Shown: in pieces, positions 43,265 through 50,761 of the stretch
Layout: every line of letters starts with the position of its first letter
Numbering within the stretch: position 1 is the first letter of the stretch
Assembly: GCF_000966265.1 (NCBI RefSeq)
Contig: NZ_LANF01000014.1
Location: forward strand, 26,046 to 90,045
From: Palaeococcus ferrophilus DSM 13482
Lineage (GTDB): Archaea; Methanobacteriota_B; Thermococci; Thermococcales; Thermococcaceae
Reading direction: 5' to 3'
Length of the DNA: 64,000 nucleotides
Notes under the pieces: generated by a model
Told to the model about the DNA's origin: nothing
The model's database searches: none
Seen by the model: the letters and a program-made list of their open reading frames with translations, nothing else
Program-made: the position numbers and the translations under genes

Positions 43265-43846
43265 ATGAGAATGAGGCCGGTTGTCTTTGTATTGATGGTG
43301 GCAATGGCGTTTGTCGCCACCCCTGCGGCGGCTTCCAGCAGTGGCGGAGGGAACTACTACCACCCCTACCCGTGGAACGTGGTTCCCGGAGACATAGTGA
43401 TAGGCCACGGAGAGAAGAGCGACCTCTTCATCCCCGGTTACTGGACCCACACGGGTATAATAGCGTACTACGACTACTATTACGGGGAATGGGTGGTAAT
43501 AGAGGCGTGGGAGTCCGGAATCAGGATGGTCCTTCTCTCAGATTTCATGAGGAGGTACGACGCAGTTGCAGTCCTCCGTGTCAACACCAACGACTACGTG
43601 AGGCAGAACGCGGTCTATTTTGCTTACAATCAGCTAGGGAAACCCTATGACTGGGGATGGTGGACCAAGCAGGTCTATGGGGACAGCTACTACTGCTCCG
43701 AGCTCGTTTGGGCGTCCTATCTCGCCGCAGGTGGACCGGACATTGACGCCAACCCAGGCTGGAGCTGGAAGTACCTCAACGGCGTTGCACCTCAGGAGGT
43801 ATACGACGACGGGGACACATACGTGATATACTACCATTCCGTCTGA
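43265..43846 (+). CDS. Secreted papain-fold hydrolase, YiiX/NlpC-P60-like, copy 1
   Basis: A 193-residue secreted protein. The signal peptide (MRMRPVVFVLMVAMAFVATPAAA) precedes a permuted NlpC/P60 (YiiX-like) domain: VVPGDIVIGHG, the His of IPGYWTHTGI and the Cys of DSYYCSELVWASYLAAGG form the likely catalytic pair in permuted order. In bacteria such enzymes cut peptidoglycan peptides or lipid amides; Thermococcales have no murein, so the substrate is unknown. ATG 43265 with GGAGG seven bases upstream; ATG 43259 is an alternative. Paralog of the next gene. Confidence 0.82.
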   Translation: MRMRPVVFVLMVAMAFVATPAAASSSGGGNYYHPYPWNVVPGDIVIGHGEKSDLFIPGYWTHTGIIAYYDYYYGEWVVIEAWESGIRMVLLSDFMRRYDAVAVLRVNTNDYVRQNAVYFAYNQLGKPYDWGWWTKQVYGDSYYCSELVWASYLAAGGPDIDANPGWSWKYLNGVAPQEVYDDGDTYVIYYHSV

Positions 43847-43985
43847 GCTTTTTTCTTATAATTTTATGCGCCATTGTTGGATTAACGTCCAGAAGATTTT
43901 CGTAATTTAGCAAAATATTCTTGAATAATACAAAGGTTTTTATTGTTCAACAGCAAACTTCTAACAAAGCTTTGGAGGGATAAGC

Positions 43986-44555
43986 GTGAAGAGGTACCTT
44001 CCGTTCGTGCTCCTCCTTTTTCTGGCCTTTCAGCCTTCGGCCTTTGCCTTTAGCGGTGGCGGTGGGGGCTACGAACACCCGTACCCGGAGGACGTGATGG
44101 TTGGGGACATTCTCGTGGGACACAGCCCCGATAGTGACTGGCTGATCCCCGGCTACTGGACACACACTTCCCTCGTTGCCTACGAGGAGGACGGCGAGTG
44201 GTACGTTGTTGAGGCGTGGTTTAGTGGGGTTAGGGTGATCTCCCTGCGCGAATACATTGGGAGATACGACGATATAGCTATCCTCAGGGTCTCGGCCTCG
44301 GGGGAGGTTAAGGCAAACGCCGTCCAGTTTGCCCTTGCCCAGCTTGGTAAACCCTATGACTTCGCTCTCTGGACGAAGCAGGTGTATGGGAGCAGTTACT
44401 ACTGCTCCGAGCTCGTTTGGGCCGCTTACATTGCGGCGGGTGGCCCGGACGTTGACGCACATCCACGCTTCTCATGGAGGTACCTGTGGGGGGTGGCGCC
44501 CCAGGAGATATACGACGACGGGGACACCGTCCAGATATACCGCCATTCCTCATGA
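43986..44555 (+). CDS. Secreted papain-fold hydrolase, YiiX/NlpC-P60-like, copy 2
   Basis: A 189-residue secreted protein with signal peptide (MKRYLPFVLLLFLAFQPSAFA) and the same permuted domain as copy 1: MVGDILVGHS, IPGYWTHTSLVAY with the His and SSYYCSELVWAAYIAAGGPDVD with the Cys, ending in the shared GVAPQEIYDDGDT. GTG start at 43986 with GGAGGGAT upstream. It has its own AT-rich promoter (GGTTTTTATTG near 43933), so the tandem copies are separately transcribed. The substrate is not known. Confidence 0.82.
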   Translation: MKRYLPFVLLLFLAFQPSAFAFSGGGGGYEHPYPEDVMVGDILVGHSPDSDWLIPGYWTHTSLVAYEEDGEWYVVEAWFSGVRVISLREYIGRYDDIAILRVSASGEVKANAVQFALAQLGKPYDFALWTKQVYGSSYYCSELVWAAYIAAGGPDVDAHPRFSWRYLWGVAPQEIYDDGDTVQIYRHSS

Positions 44556-44703
44556 GCCCCTTTCATTTTTGACGGCAGCTCTCAACCACAAAAAAATGGT
44601 CTTCAACATCCAAAAAGTTTTTATTTACATGTGCACTCTTCTAACCTGAAGGCTCAAATAAGATGGGAAGAGGATTACCTGTTCTAAAAAAGGGAGAAGG
44701 GGT

Positions 44704-45609
44704 ATGGACATGCAAGTGAAAGTGGACCCAGAGGAAATAAAGAGGATAAAGCAGGAGCTTGAGGCGCTTGAGAAGGAGAAGAGGGAAATCCAGGCCAAGC
44801 TCGATGAGCTTCAGAAGGAGCTTGATGCCTGGATCAAGAAGAGAGATGAGAAGAATAATGAGGTTAAGGCCTTGAGGGAGAAGGCGAGAGAGCTCAAGGC
44901 TAAGAGAGATGAGGTTAACGCTCGTATCCAGGAGCTCAAAAAGAACAAGGAAGAAATAAACGCCCAGCTAGACCTTCTCTACCAGGAGATACTTGAGTAC
45001 AGAACGAAGAGAGACGAGTACAAGCAGCTCAGAAGGCTCAACATGCCCAAGGAGCAGATAGAGAAGAAGATAGAGAAGCTCGAGTGGGAGCTCCAGACGA
45101 GGCCCGCCACCCCCGAGAGGGAGAGGCAGCTCGTTGATCAGATTCAGGTTCTCGCGACCGAGCTCGAGATACTCCAGCAGGCCGACCGCTTCCACCAGAA
45201 GTTCGTGGAGACTAGGAAGAAGATAGAGAACCTCAAGAAGGCCAGGAACGCTATAAACCTTGAGATAAAGCAGCTCGCCAACCAGAGCCAGCAGTACCAC
45301 GAGAGCATGATAGAGCACTTTGAGAAAGCCAAGGAGGTCAAGAAGGAGGCCGATGAGTACCACGCCAAGGTAGTTGAGCTCCGCGAGAAGGTCCGTGAGG
45401 TCAGGAAGGCCCTCCGCGAGATTGAGAGGAAGATCAGGGAGTACGACGACAAGCACAAGGAGCTCATCGCCTACAGGATGGTCGCCAGGATGAGGTCAAA
45501 GAAGGACAGCAACTTCGAAAAGGCCGTTGAGGCCCTCGAGAAGTTCAAACGCGGCGAGAAGCTCACCATGGACGAGCTGCTGCTCCTCCAGAGGTACAAC
45601 CTAGTGTGA
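44704..45609 (+). CDS. Archaeal coiled-coil protein
   Basis: A 301-residue protein that is coiled coil from residue 8 to about 260, with heptads of Leu/Ile and Lys/Glu, broken near RLNMPKEQIEKKIEKLEWELQTRP. The last 40 residues (KAVEALEKFKRGEKLTMDELLLLQRYNLV) form a separate helical end conserved in archaeal relatives. No enzyme motif is found. Its stop codon overlaps the GTG of arcS, so production of the two is linked; a role in RNA or ribosome-related assembly is a guess from this context. Confidence 0.75.
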   Translation: MDMQVKVDPEEIKRIKQELEALEKEKREIQAKLDELQKELDAWIKKRDEKNNEVKALREKARELKAKRDEVNARIQELKKNKEEINAQLDLLYQEILEYRTKRDEYKQLRRLNMPKEQIEKKIEKLEWELQTRPATPERERQLVDQIQVLATELEILQQADRFHQKFVETRKKIENLKKARNAINLEIKQLANQSQQYHESMIEHFEKAKEVKKEADEYHAKVVELREKVREVRKALREIERKIREYDDKHKELIAYRMVARMRSKKDSNFEKAVEALEKFKRGEKLTMDELLLLQRYNLV

Positions 45610-47321
45610 TTCCCATGGAGACTCTCAGACACGAGGGGCCGGGAAGGCTCGGCCTCCTCAAACTCGGTGAGCGTAAGGTCGCGACTCCCGCGTTAGCGGG
45701 CCTTGACTTCACCCTCTCTCCCTTCAACTCCTTCTTTCACCCGACTGCTGCGGGAGAGTACGACTTCAACCTCGCTCCCTCAATCCCCCTGTCCTTCTAC
45801 ACGCCGGCCGAGGTGATAGAGAAGGCCCTCGGAAGGCTCTGGAGTGTGGACTACGAGGGCTTCAACGCCTTCTACCTGCCGGCATTGAGGAGGGTTGAGT
45901 ACCTCGACGAGTTCTTCAAGATAATCGAGCGGTACAATTTCGATGCCGTCTACCTCGGCAACTCCAAAATCCTCATCAGGGAGTACCGCTACTTCGTGAG
46001 AATCCTCCGGGAGCTGCGCGAGAGATTCCCGAACCTCATGATAATAGCCGACCTGGAGCCCTTCTTCTATCCCCTCGCCGTTTACCTCGGTGTGGACGCC
46101 TTCGACACGCGCTCGCTCAAGCTCTACGACTTCGAGGGTAAGGGATTCACCCAGTTCTCGCCCTTCGTCTGGAGCGACGAGCCGAACTCCTTGGACTTTG
46201 CGAAGAAGACGATTTCCGAGGTCAGGAAAGCGCTCGAAGAGGGTAAGCTCCGCTACCTGGTGGAGAACTTTTTCCCGACCCCGTACCACGCTGGAATCCT
46301 TAGAATAGCTGATCTTGAGCACGCGGATTACCTCGAGAAGTACACCCCAATCCAGAAGGAGACGGTCTACTTCATCAGCGACGCCTCCATAAGGAGGCCG
46401 GAAGTGAGGAGGTGGCACGAGCGCGTTGCCGAAAGGTTCGTTCCTCCGAGAAACACCGAGCTGGTCCTCCTCTTCCCGTGCTCCGCCAAGAAGCCTTACT
46501 CCTTCTCCCGCTCGCATACCCTCTACAGGAAGGCCGTGAAGGAGGCTCTCGGCTCCGGAACCTCGAAGGTTCACGAGCTGATATTAACTTCGCCCTTCGG
46601 CGTGGTTCCGAGGGAGTGGGAGTGGTTAGCTAAGTACGACATAGTTGTCACCGGCCACTGGGGCGAGGAGGAGATAAAGCCGGCAGCGGAGCTCCTCGCT
46701 AAAACCCTCGAGAAATACCCCAAGGACGTGCCGATAATAGCGCACCTGGATGAGGCCTACGTCGAGATAGCTAAGCTGGCAAGTGAAATGACGGGAAGGG
46801 AGATAACCTTTACCGACATCAAAAACGGGACGACGAGCCACGAGAGCCTCCGCTCCCTCACGGAGACGCTGAAGGAGTTCCCCATAGATGCCACAAAAGA
46901 GGACAGAACCTACCGCTACTTCGATGGCATAAGGAAGGTCTTCGACTTTTACTTTGGCCCTGGCGCTGGAGAGGCCGTCCTCCCAGAAAACGGCCAGGTC
47001 AAAGGCTCTAAGATGCTCCGCCTCTTCGTTGACGGCAAGCAGACCGGAACCTTCAAGGACGGCGTGATAAGCGTCACACCCTTCGGAATGGGGCGCATAT
47101 ACGACAGGCTAAAGGCCTACTGGGTGAGGATAGACTTCGACCTTAGAGGAGACGTCTTCGCCGTCGGCGTCGGGGAGGCTGACCCGAGGATAAGGCCCGA
47201 CGACATAGTCGGCATCGTGAGGGATGAGAAGGTAGTCGGCGTCGGAAAGGCCGTTTTAAGCGGGGAAGAAATGGTAAAAGCTAGAAAGGGCGTCGCGGTG
47301 AAGGTGAGGAAGAAGGCCTAA
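45606..47321 (+). CDS. arcS: Archaeosine synthase subunit alpha
   Basis: A 571-residue enzyme of the archaeosine pathway. Residues 1-260 keep a TGT-like barrel without the full catalytic set, residues 291-304 show the ArcS signature PCSAKKPYSFSRSH, and residues 495-571 form a PUA RNA-binding domain (RIRPDDIVGIV). ArcS puts lysine onto preQ0 at position 15 of tRNA; a radical-SAM partner (RaSEA), not in this window, then releases archaeosine. GTG 45606 overlaps the previous stop codon, with GAGGT upstream; ATG 45615 is an alternative. Its 3' end overlaps the PEGA gene by four bases, end to end. Confidence 0.92.
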   Translation: MIPMETLRHEGPGRLGLLKLGERKVATPALAGLDFTLSPFNSFFHPTAAGEYDFNLAPSIPLSFYTPAEVIEKALGRLWSVDYEGFNAFYLPALRRVEYLDEFFKIIERYNFDAVYLGNSKILIREYRYFVRILRELRERFPNLMIIADLEPFFYPLAVYLGVDAFDTRSLKLYDFEGKGFTQFSPFVWSDEPNSLDFAKKTISEVRKALEEGKLRYLVENFFPTPYHAGILRIADLEHADYLEKYTPIQKETVYFISDASIRRPEVRRWHERVAERFVPPRNTELVLLFPCSAKKPYSFSRSHTLYRKAVKEALGSGTSKVHELILTSPFGVVPREWEWLAKYDIVVTGHWGEEEIKPAAELLAKTLEKYPKDVPIIAHLDEAYVEIAKLASEMTGREITFTDIKNGTTSHESLRSLTETLKEFPIDATKEDRTYRYFDGIRKVFDFYFGPGAGEAVLPENGQVKGSKMLRLFVDGKQTGTFKDGVISVTPFGMGRIYDRLKAYWVRIDFDLRGDVFAVGVGEADPRIRPDDIVGIVRDEKVVGVGKAVLSGEEMVKARKGVAVKVRKKA

Positions 47322-48574
47322 CGTGTTTTTATTCTCCCATGGCCCTTCAGGTACTCCTCGAGGAAGACGGTGAGCCTGAAGCGCCCGCCGTAGCCGACGT
47401 CTATCCTCTTCTTCCATACCTCCCTGCCGTTTATCTTTAGGGCAATCTCGTGTTCTCCGCCTGCTACTTCCTCCGCTACGGGGGTTTTGCCCATGAACCT
47501 GCCGTCAACGAAGAGCTCGGCGCTCGGCGTTGAGCTGACGATTAGGAGGGTGGTGTTGGGAACGTAAACGGGTAGGTGCTCCCTTTTTGATGCGTGCTCT
47601 GTTGGAGGTTCGCCGTTGACCCTCAAAGCGAACTTCAGCAGCTCGAGGTCAACGCTGACGGAGTAGTTCCCCTCTGGTTTGAGCTCCACCCAGCCCTCGA
47701 GGAAGGGGTAGCCGTTGGAACCTATGCCCAGCCTGTAGGTATGGAGCTCCGGAATCATGGGAATTATCGTGGTGGTGAGGCTTCTACTCTCGAAATCGTA
47801 GTGAACCACGCTGACGTTCCTCCGCTCCGTGGGTATTACGGGGACGAGGACATCGAAGGGGGTGAACCACTCCCCGAAGCGGTGGAAGTCGAATATGTAA
47901 ACGGTGGCGTTTTCAGGTTCGCTGTCTATTGATAGGAGGGCGTGAGGAGCGATGAAACTGGCCTCGCGGTAGGGGATGCTCCTCGCCATGGCACTATCGT
48001 TGCCGAGGTAGTATATCGTCTCCATCATTTTGCAGCCCTTTCTGCCCCTGTACTCCTCGATGGAGGGTGTGGAGTTGAGGAAGAGCTGGTAGTAGGGGTC
48101 TTTAAGGCTGTACTTGTAGATGAGCATCGGCGGCTCTCTCGGTCCAAACATTATTATTCCACCGCACACCTCCTCGTCCCAGATGGGGGCCGCCATGGGG
48201 GGCACGTACTCGTCTTCCCGCGTAGGCACCGTTATGTTGAAGCCGTACTCCACGGTGGCGTTCACGAATGGGCCCTTTATTGACTGGCGCAGGTTTGTGA
48301 AGTCCACGAAGACCTTCATGAGCTTGCCACGGGCGCTGAGGTTGTAAACCACTGTGTATTTTCCGTTCGTGACCCTCATGACCCAGTTCCCCTCCGGAAC
48401 TTCCACCGTTGCGGGCGTGACAAACGAGACGTTGAGTCCCTCGATGTAACCGGAAGCTCCAGAGGGATTTGAGGTTATCCTGAGCACGACGTTCTCGCTT
48501 CCGAGGCTTGCGGGAAGGCTCGGTAGGAGGAGCAGAAACACCAGGAGTATCCCCAACTTTCTGCTGGCGTTCAT
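47318..48574 (-). CDS. Secreted PEGA-domain protein
   Basis: A 418-residue secreted protein. A signal peptide (LGILLVFLLLLPSLPASLG) is followed by a PEGA-like first domain (ITSNPSGASGYIEGL), a central region of about 230 residues with two Cys that could pair and several N-glycosylation sequons, and a clear C-terminal PEGA domain (STPSAELFVDGRFMGKTPV). PEGA domains are surface beta folds. There is no C-terminal membrane anchor. GGTGAT lies before the ATG. Upstream is a repeated-half-site operator candidate. Role unknown. Confidence 0.72.
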   Translation of the reverse strand: MNASRKLGILLVFLLLLPSLPASLGSENVVLRITSNPSGASGYIEGLNVSFVTPATVEVPEGNWVMRVTNGKYTVVYNLSARGKLMKVFVDFTNLRQSIKGPFVNATVEYGFNITVPTREDEYVPPMAAPIWDEEVCGGIIMFGPREPPMLIYKYSLKDPYYQLFLNSTPSIEEYRGRKGCKMMETIYYLGNDSAMARSIPYREASFIAPHALLSIDSEPENATVYIFDFHRFGEWFTPFDVLVPVIPTERRNVSVVHYDFESRSLTTTIIPMIPELHTYRLGIGSNGYPFLEGWVELKPEGNYSVSVDLELLKFALRVNGEPPTEHASKREHLPVYVPNTTLLIVSSTPSAELFVDGRFMGKTPVAEEVAGGEHEIALKINGREVWKKRIDVGYGGRFRLTVFLEEYLKGHGRIKTR

Positions 48575-48608
48575 CTTCGTATCACCATAGAACGTAACGA
48601 GTTTAACC

Positions 48609-48621
48609 TTTATATATTTTT
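48609..48621 (-). promoter_or_regulatory. TATA box of the PEGA gene
   Basis: AAAATATATAAAG on the minus strand is a strong TATA element about 35-47 bases before the ATG at 48574. Confidence 0.6.
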
Positions 48622-48626
48622 TGAAC

Positions 48627-48649
48627 TGTAATTTTTACATCCAATGTAA
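48627..48649 (-). promoter_or_regulatory. Three-half-site operator candidate upstream of the PEGA gene
   Basis: The plus-strand sequence TGTAATTTTTACA (48627-48639) is a perfect inverted repeat, and TTACATCCAATGTAA (48635-48649) is another that shares the middle half-site. The three TTACA/TGTAA half-sites lie directly before the BRE/TATA, a position used by archaeal activators. Confidence 0.45.
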
Positions 48650-48760
48650 GAATTGCTCCCAAGATGCGTATCGGACTGAGGTTCGTGGCAAGGACTGGTG
48701 CGATGGAGCGTTAATAACTCCCCTCTAGCAGGCCGAGACGTGTTGAACGAAAGGGGGAGG
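48650..48760. other. Non-coding spacer between the PEGA gene and the SPOUT methyltransferase
   Basis: About 110 bases downstream of the methyltransferase stop codon and upstream of the operator. I see no gene, box C/D motif or tRNA-like fold. No function assigned. Confidence 0.4.
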
Positions 48761-49387
48761 TTATAGCTCCCCTTCCCCGGAGAAGAAAGCATCGAGCTCT
48801 TCGTCACTCACGTCGTCTTCAAAACCTAGCTCCCTCTTCTGGAGTTCTATTAAACCCGGCGTGAACAGAGGCTTTCCATCCACCTTCGGAACCGCGTAGT
48901 GGAGAGTTATCTCGCTGAACTCGTCGAGCCTTATCGTCGGGTGCTCCACGTACTCGATCTCATCCAGCCTCTTCCCGTCGGCTATGAGCTTAGCCACTAT
49001 CGCCGAGCCGTCTATGGAGAACTGCACGCTCCCGATGTGCCTCGCTTTTGCACCTTCAATCTTCTCCGTTATGAACTTCTTTGTTTTCCCCGTGAACTCT
49101 ATGTCGCCGAGTATGCCGCCGACAACTATGAGCGTGTCCTCCCCGATGTCCTCAGGTTTAAGCTCCTCCTCCGCGAGGGGGTCAAGGATTATGAGCTTCG
49201 AGCGGTCGAAGGGAAACTCCGTTACGCTCTGGGGGATAACGCCGCCAAATTTAGCGAGTTCCTCTCTCTCGTGCTCCTCCACGTTCGTAAATATTAACCT
49301 CTCCTTCCACCACTCGCTAGCGTGCCTGTACTCCAGCAGAACCCACTCCCTCAGCTCCTCCAGGTGTTCGATTATCAGGTACGGCAT
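48761..49387 (-). CDS. Sfm1-like SPOUT methyltransferase (DUF431)
   Basis: A 208-residue protein of the DUF431/Sfm1 family. The N-terminal MPYLIIEHLEELREWVLLEY lines up with yeast Sfm1 (KYIIEHMEEGFSEWVILEY), and LDPLAEEELKPEDIGEDTLIVVGGILGD with its LDP...L-PED...FGGILGD. Yeast Sfm1 is a SPOUT-fold arginine methyltransferase acting on ribosomal protein uS3; whether the archaeal protein methylates a protein or RNA is unknown. ATG 49387 is chosen, with GGTGA upstream; a GTG three codons earlier is inside that site. The acidic tail is variable. Confidence 0.8.
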   Translation of the reverse strand: MPYLIIEHLEELREWVLLEYRHASEWWKERLIFTNVEEHEREELAKFGGVIPQSVTEFPFDRSKLIILDPLAEEELKPEDIGEDTLIVVGGILGDIEFTGKTKKFITEKIEGAKARHIGSVQFSIDGSAIVAKLIADGKRLDEIEYVEHPTIRLDEFSEITLHYAVPKVDGKPLFTPGLIELQKRELGFEDDVSDEELDAFFSGEGEL

Positions 49388-49471
49388 GAGAGTCACCGGG
49401 AGAAGTGGAAAGAAACCCCTTTTAAAACATACCCTAAGTAGAAAAGGTGCGTAATAAGGAAAGAAAGGGCC

Positions 49472-49699
49472 TCAGATGGCTATCATGGTTGAGGTCATCT
49501 GTATCTCTGACATCTTCCTTATTTTCTCGGTTATGAACTGGTCAAGGTCCTTGAGCGTTTCGGTCTCAACCTTCACAACGAGGTCGTATTCGCCGCAGAC
49601 AACGTACGCCTCCTTAACCTCCGGGAAGGTCAGAAGCTTCTCCATAACTTCCCTTTCCTTTCCAGCGGCCGTCACCATCAATATAAAAGCCGTCACCAT
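49472..49699 (-). CDS. Stand-alone RAM (Lrp/AsnC ligand-binding) domain protein
   Basis: A 75-residue protein comprising only the Lrp/AsnC ligand-binding domain: a beta-alpha-beta start (AFILMVTAAGKEREVMEKLL), FPEVKEAYVVCGEYDLVVKVE and a last strand MTSTMIAI. The DNA-binding part is absent. Such proteins form ring oligomers that bind amino acids and can pair with full Lrp regulators. GGTGGTAAG lies before the ATG. It is monocistronic. Confidence 0.88.
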   Translation of the reverse strand: MVTAFILMVTAAGKEREVMEKLLTFPEVKEAYVVCGEYDLVVKVETETLKDLDQFITEKIRKMSEIQMTSTMIAI

Positions 49700-49753
49700 A
49701 GCTTACCACCAAAAGAATTTTATCCAAAGGGGTATTTAAGGTTATCGAAGGCT

Positions 49754-50401
49754 ATGATGGCACACTTACTCGATGAAATAACACTTCAGCGCTTCGAAGA
49801 GCACCTGAAGAAACGGGACATCCGGTTATTGCGCCCATTCTCCAAGGGGACGACCAGCCTGATTTTCCTGGGGGAATGGAAGGGTGAAAAAGTTATCATA
49901 AAACTCGAGAGGGCGGACACCCCAAGGCATAACCTCCGCAGGGAGTTCGAGATTCTGATGTTCCTGAGGGGCAGGGACATAGCCCCTGAACCCGTCGCCC
50001 ATGGGACGTTTGAGGAAAGGGAGTACCTGGTCAGACGCTTCGTTCCCGGGGAGCCCATCCTATACGCCGACGTGGAGAGGGAGCACATTCTCGAGATAGC
50101 CCGCAAGACCCTCGCCCTGGACAGGCTGAACCTTGACCACGGCCAGATACAGGGGGGTAAGCACATCCTGATAGGTGAGGGCGTTTACATAATAGACTTC
50201 GAGAAGGCGGGGTTCAGAAAGCCGAAGAACCTCACCTCGGCAATGGCAATGCTCTTCCTGAACGACAACACAATCTCCAAGAGGCTCGCGTCCAAGTTCG
50301 GCCTTGGGGAGGACTTCAGGGAGAGGTTAAGGGGCACTCTGGGGGAGTACAAGAGAAAAGGCAACGAGAAGAACCTATCCCGCCTTCTTTCTGAGATTTA
50401 A
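49754..50401 (+). CDS. COG2112-type predicted protein kinase
   Basis: A 215-residue small kinase-fold protein. A Gly-poor loop (SKGTTSLIFLG), the beta3 Lys in VIIKLER, and the alphaC Glu in RREFEIL are present; the catalytic loop reads LDHGQIQGGKHIL in place of HxDxxxxN, and the metal-binding DFE of IIDFEKAG replaces DFG. This HGQ/DFE pattern is that of archaeal COG2112 proteins. A TATA-like TATTTAAGG lies about 20 bases before the ATG, so a leaderless mRNA is likely; ATG 49757 is an equal candidate. Substrate unknown. Confidence 0.78.
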   Translation: MMAHLLDEITLQRFEEHLKKRDIRLLRPFSKGTTSLIFLGEWKGEKVIIKLERADTPRHNLRREFEILMFLRGRDIAPEPVAHGTFEEREYLVRRFVPGEPILYADVEREHILEIARKTLALDRLNLDHGQIQGGKHILIGEGVYIIDFEKAGFRKPKNLTSAMAMLFLNDNTISKRLASKFGLGEDFRERLRGTLGEYKRKGNEKNLSRLLSEI

Positions 50402-50695
50402 GCGCTCCGCGATGAGAAATATCAGGGGGATGATAAAGGCCATCCCCACGAGACCGAGCCTCGGGTCGGAGAATAACTTGAATACAAAGATGACGGCCAC
50501 AGTAACCCCTATCATGACGAAGAGGTCCCTGTCCACGAGGCGCGCCTTCACGAGGATGTTCTGCTCCCTGGCAAGGTATGCGAGGTAGAGGGGTATCCCA
50601 AGGGCGGCCAGCGCGACCCCTATGTACGACTTCGTCAGTAGTGAGATGGTCAAACCAGCGACAAGGATTATTCCGACGGCCTGTTCCTCCCTCAT
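50375..50695 (-). CDS. Small membrane protein, about four helices
   Basis: A 106-residue hydrophobic protein with two hairpins of helices (6-24, 26-42, 58-75 and 80-98) joined by a charged loop (REQNILVKARLVDRD). I recognise no family. TGAGGAC precedes the ATG. Its 3' end overlaps the end of the kinase gene by 27 bases on the opposite strand. No function suggested. Confidence 0.62.
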   Translation of the reverse strand: MREEQAVGIILVAGLTISLLTKSYIGVALAALGIPLYLAYLAREQNILVKARLVDRDLFVMIGVTVAVIFVFKLFSDPRLGLVGMAFIIPLIFLIAERLNLRKKAG

Positions 50696-50761
50696 GTCCT
50701 CAGATTTTGCCGGGTTAGGCTTATATACTTTTAGGCCGTCTTTTAGGAAGGTGATAGCGTT

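Noticed and set aside
48650..48760. Box C/D guide RNA in the spacer before the SPOUT methyltransferase stop codon
   Set aside because: CTGA-like sequences occur but no TGATGA box at the right spacing.
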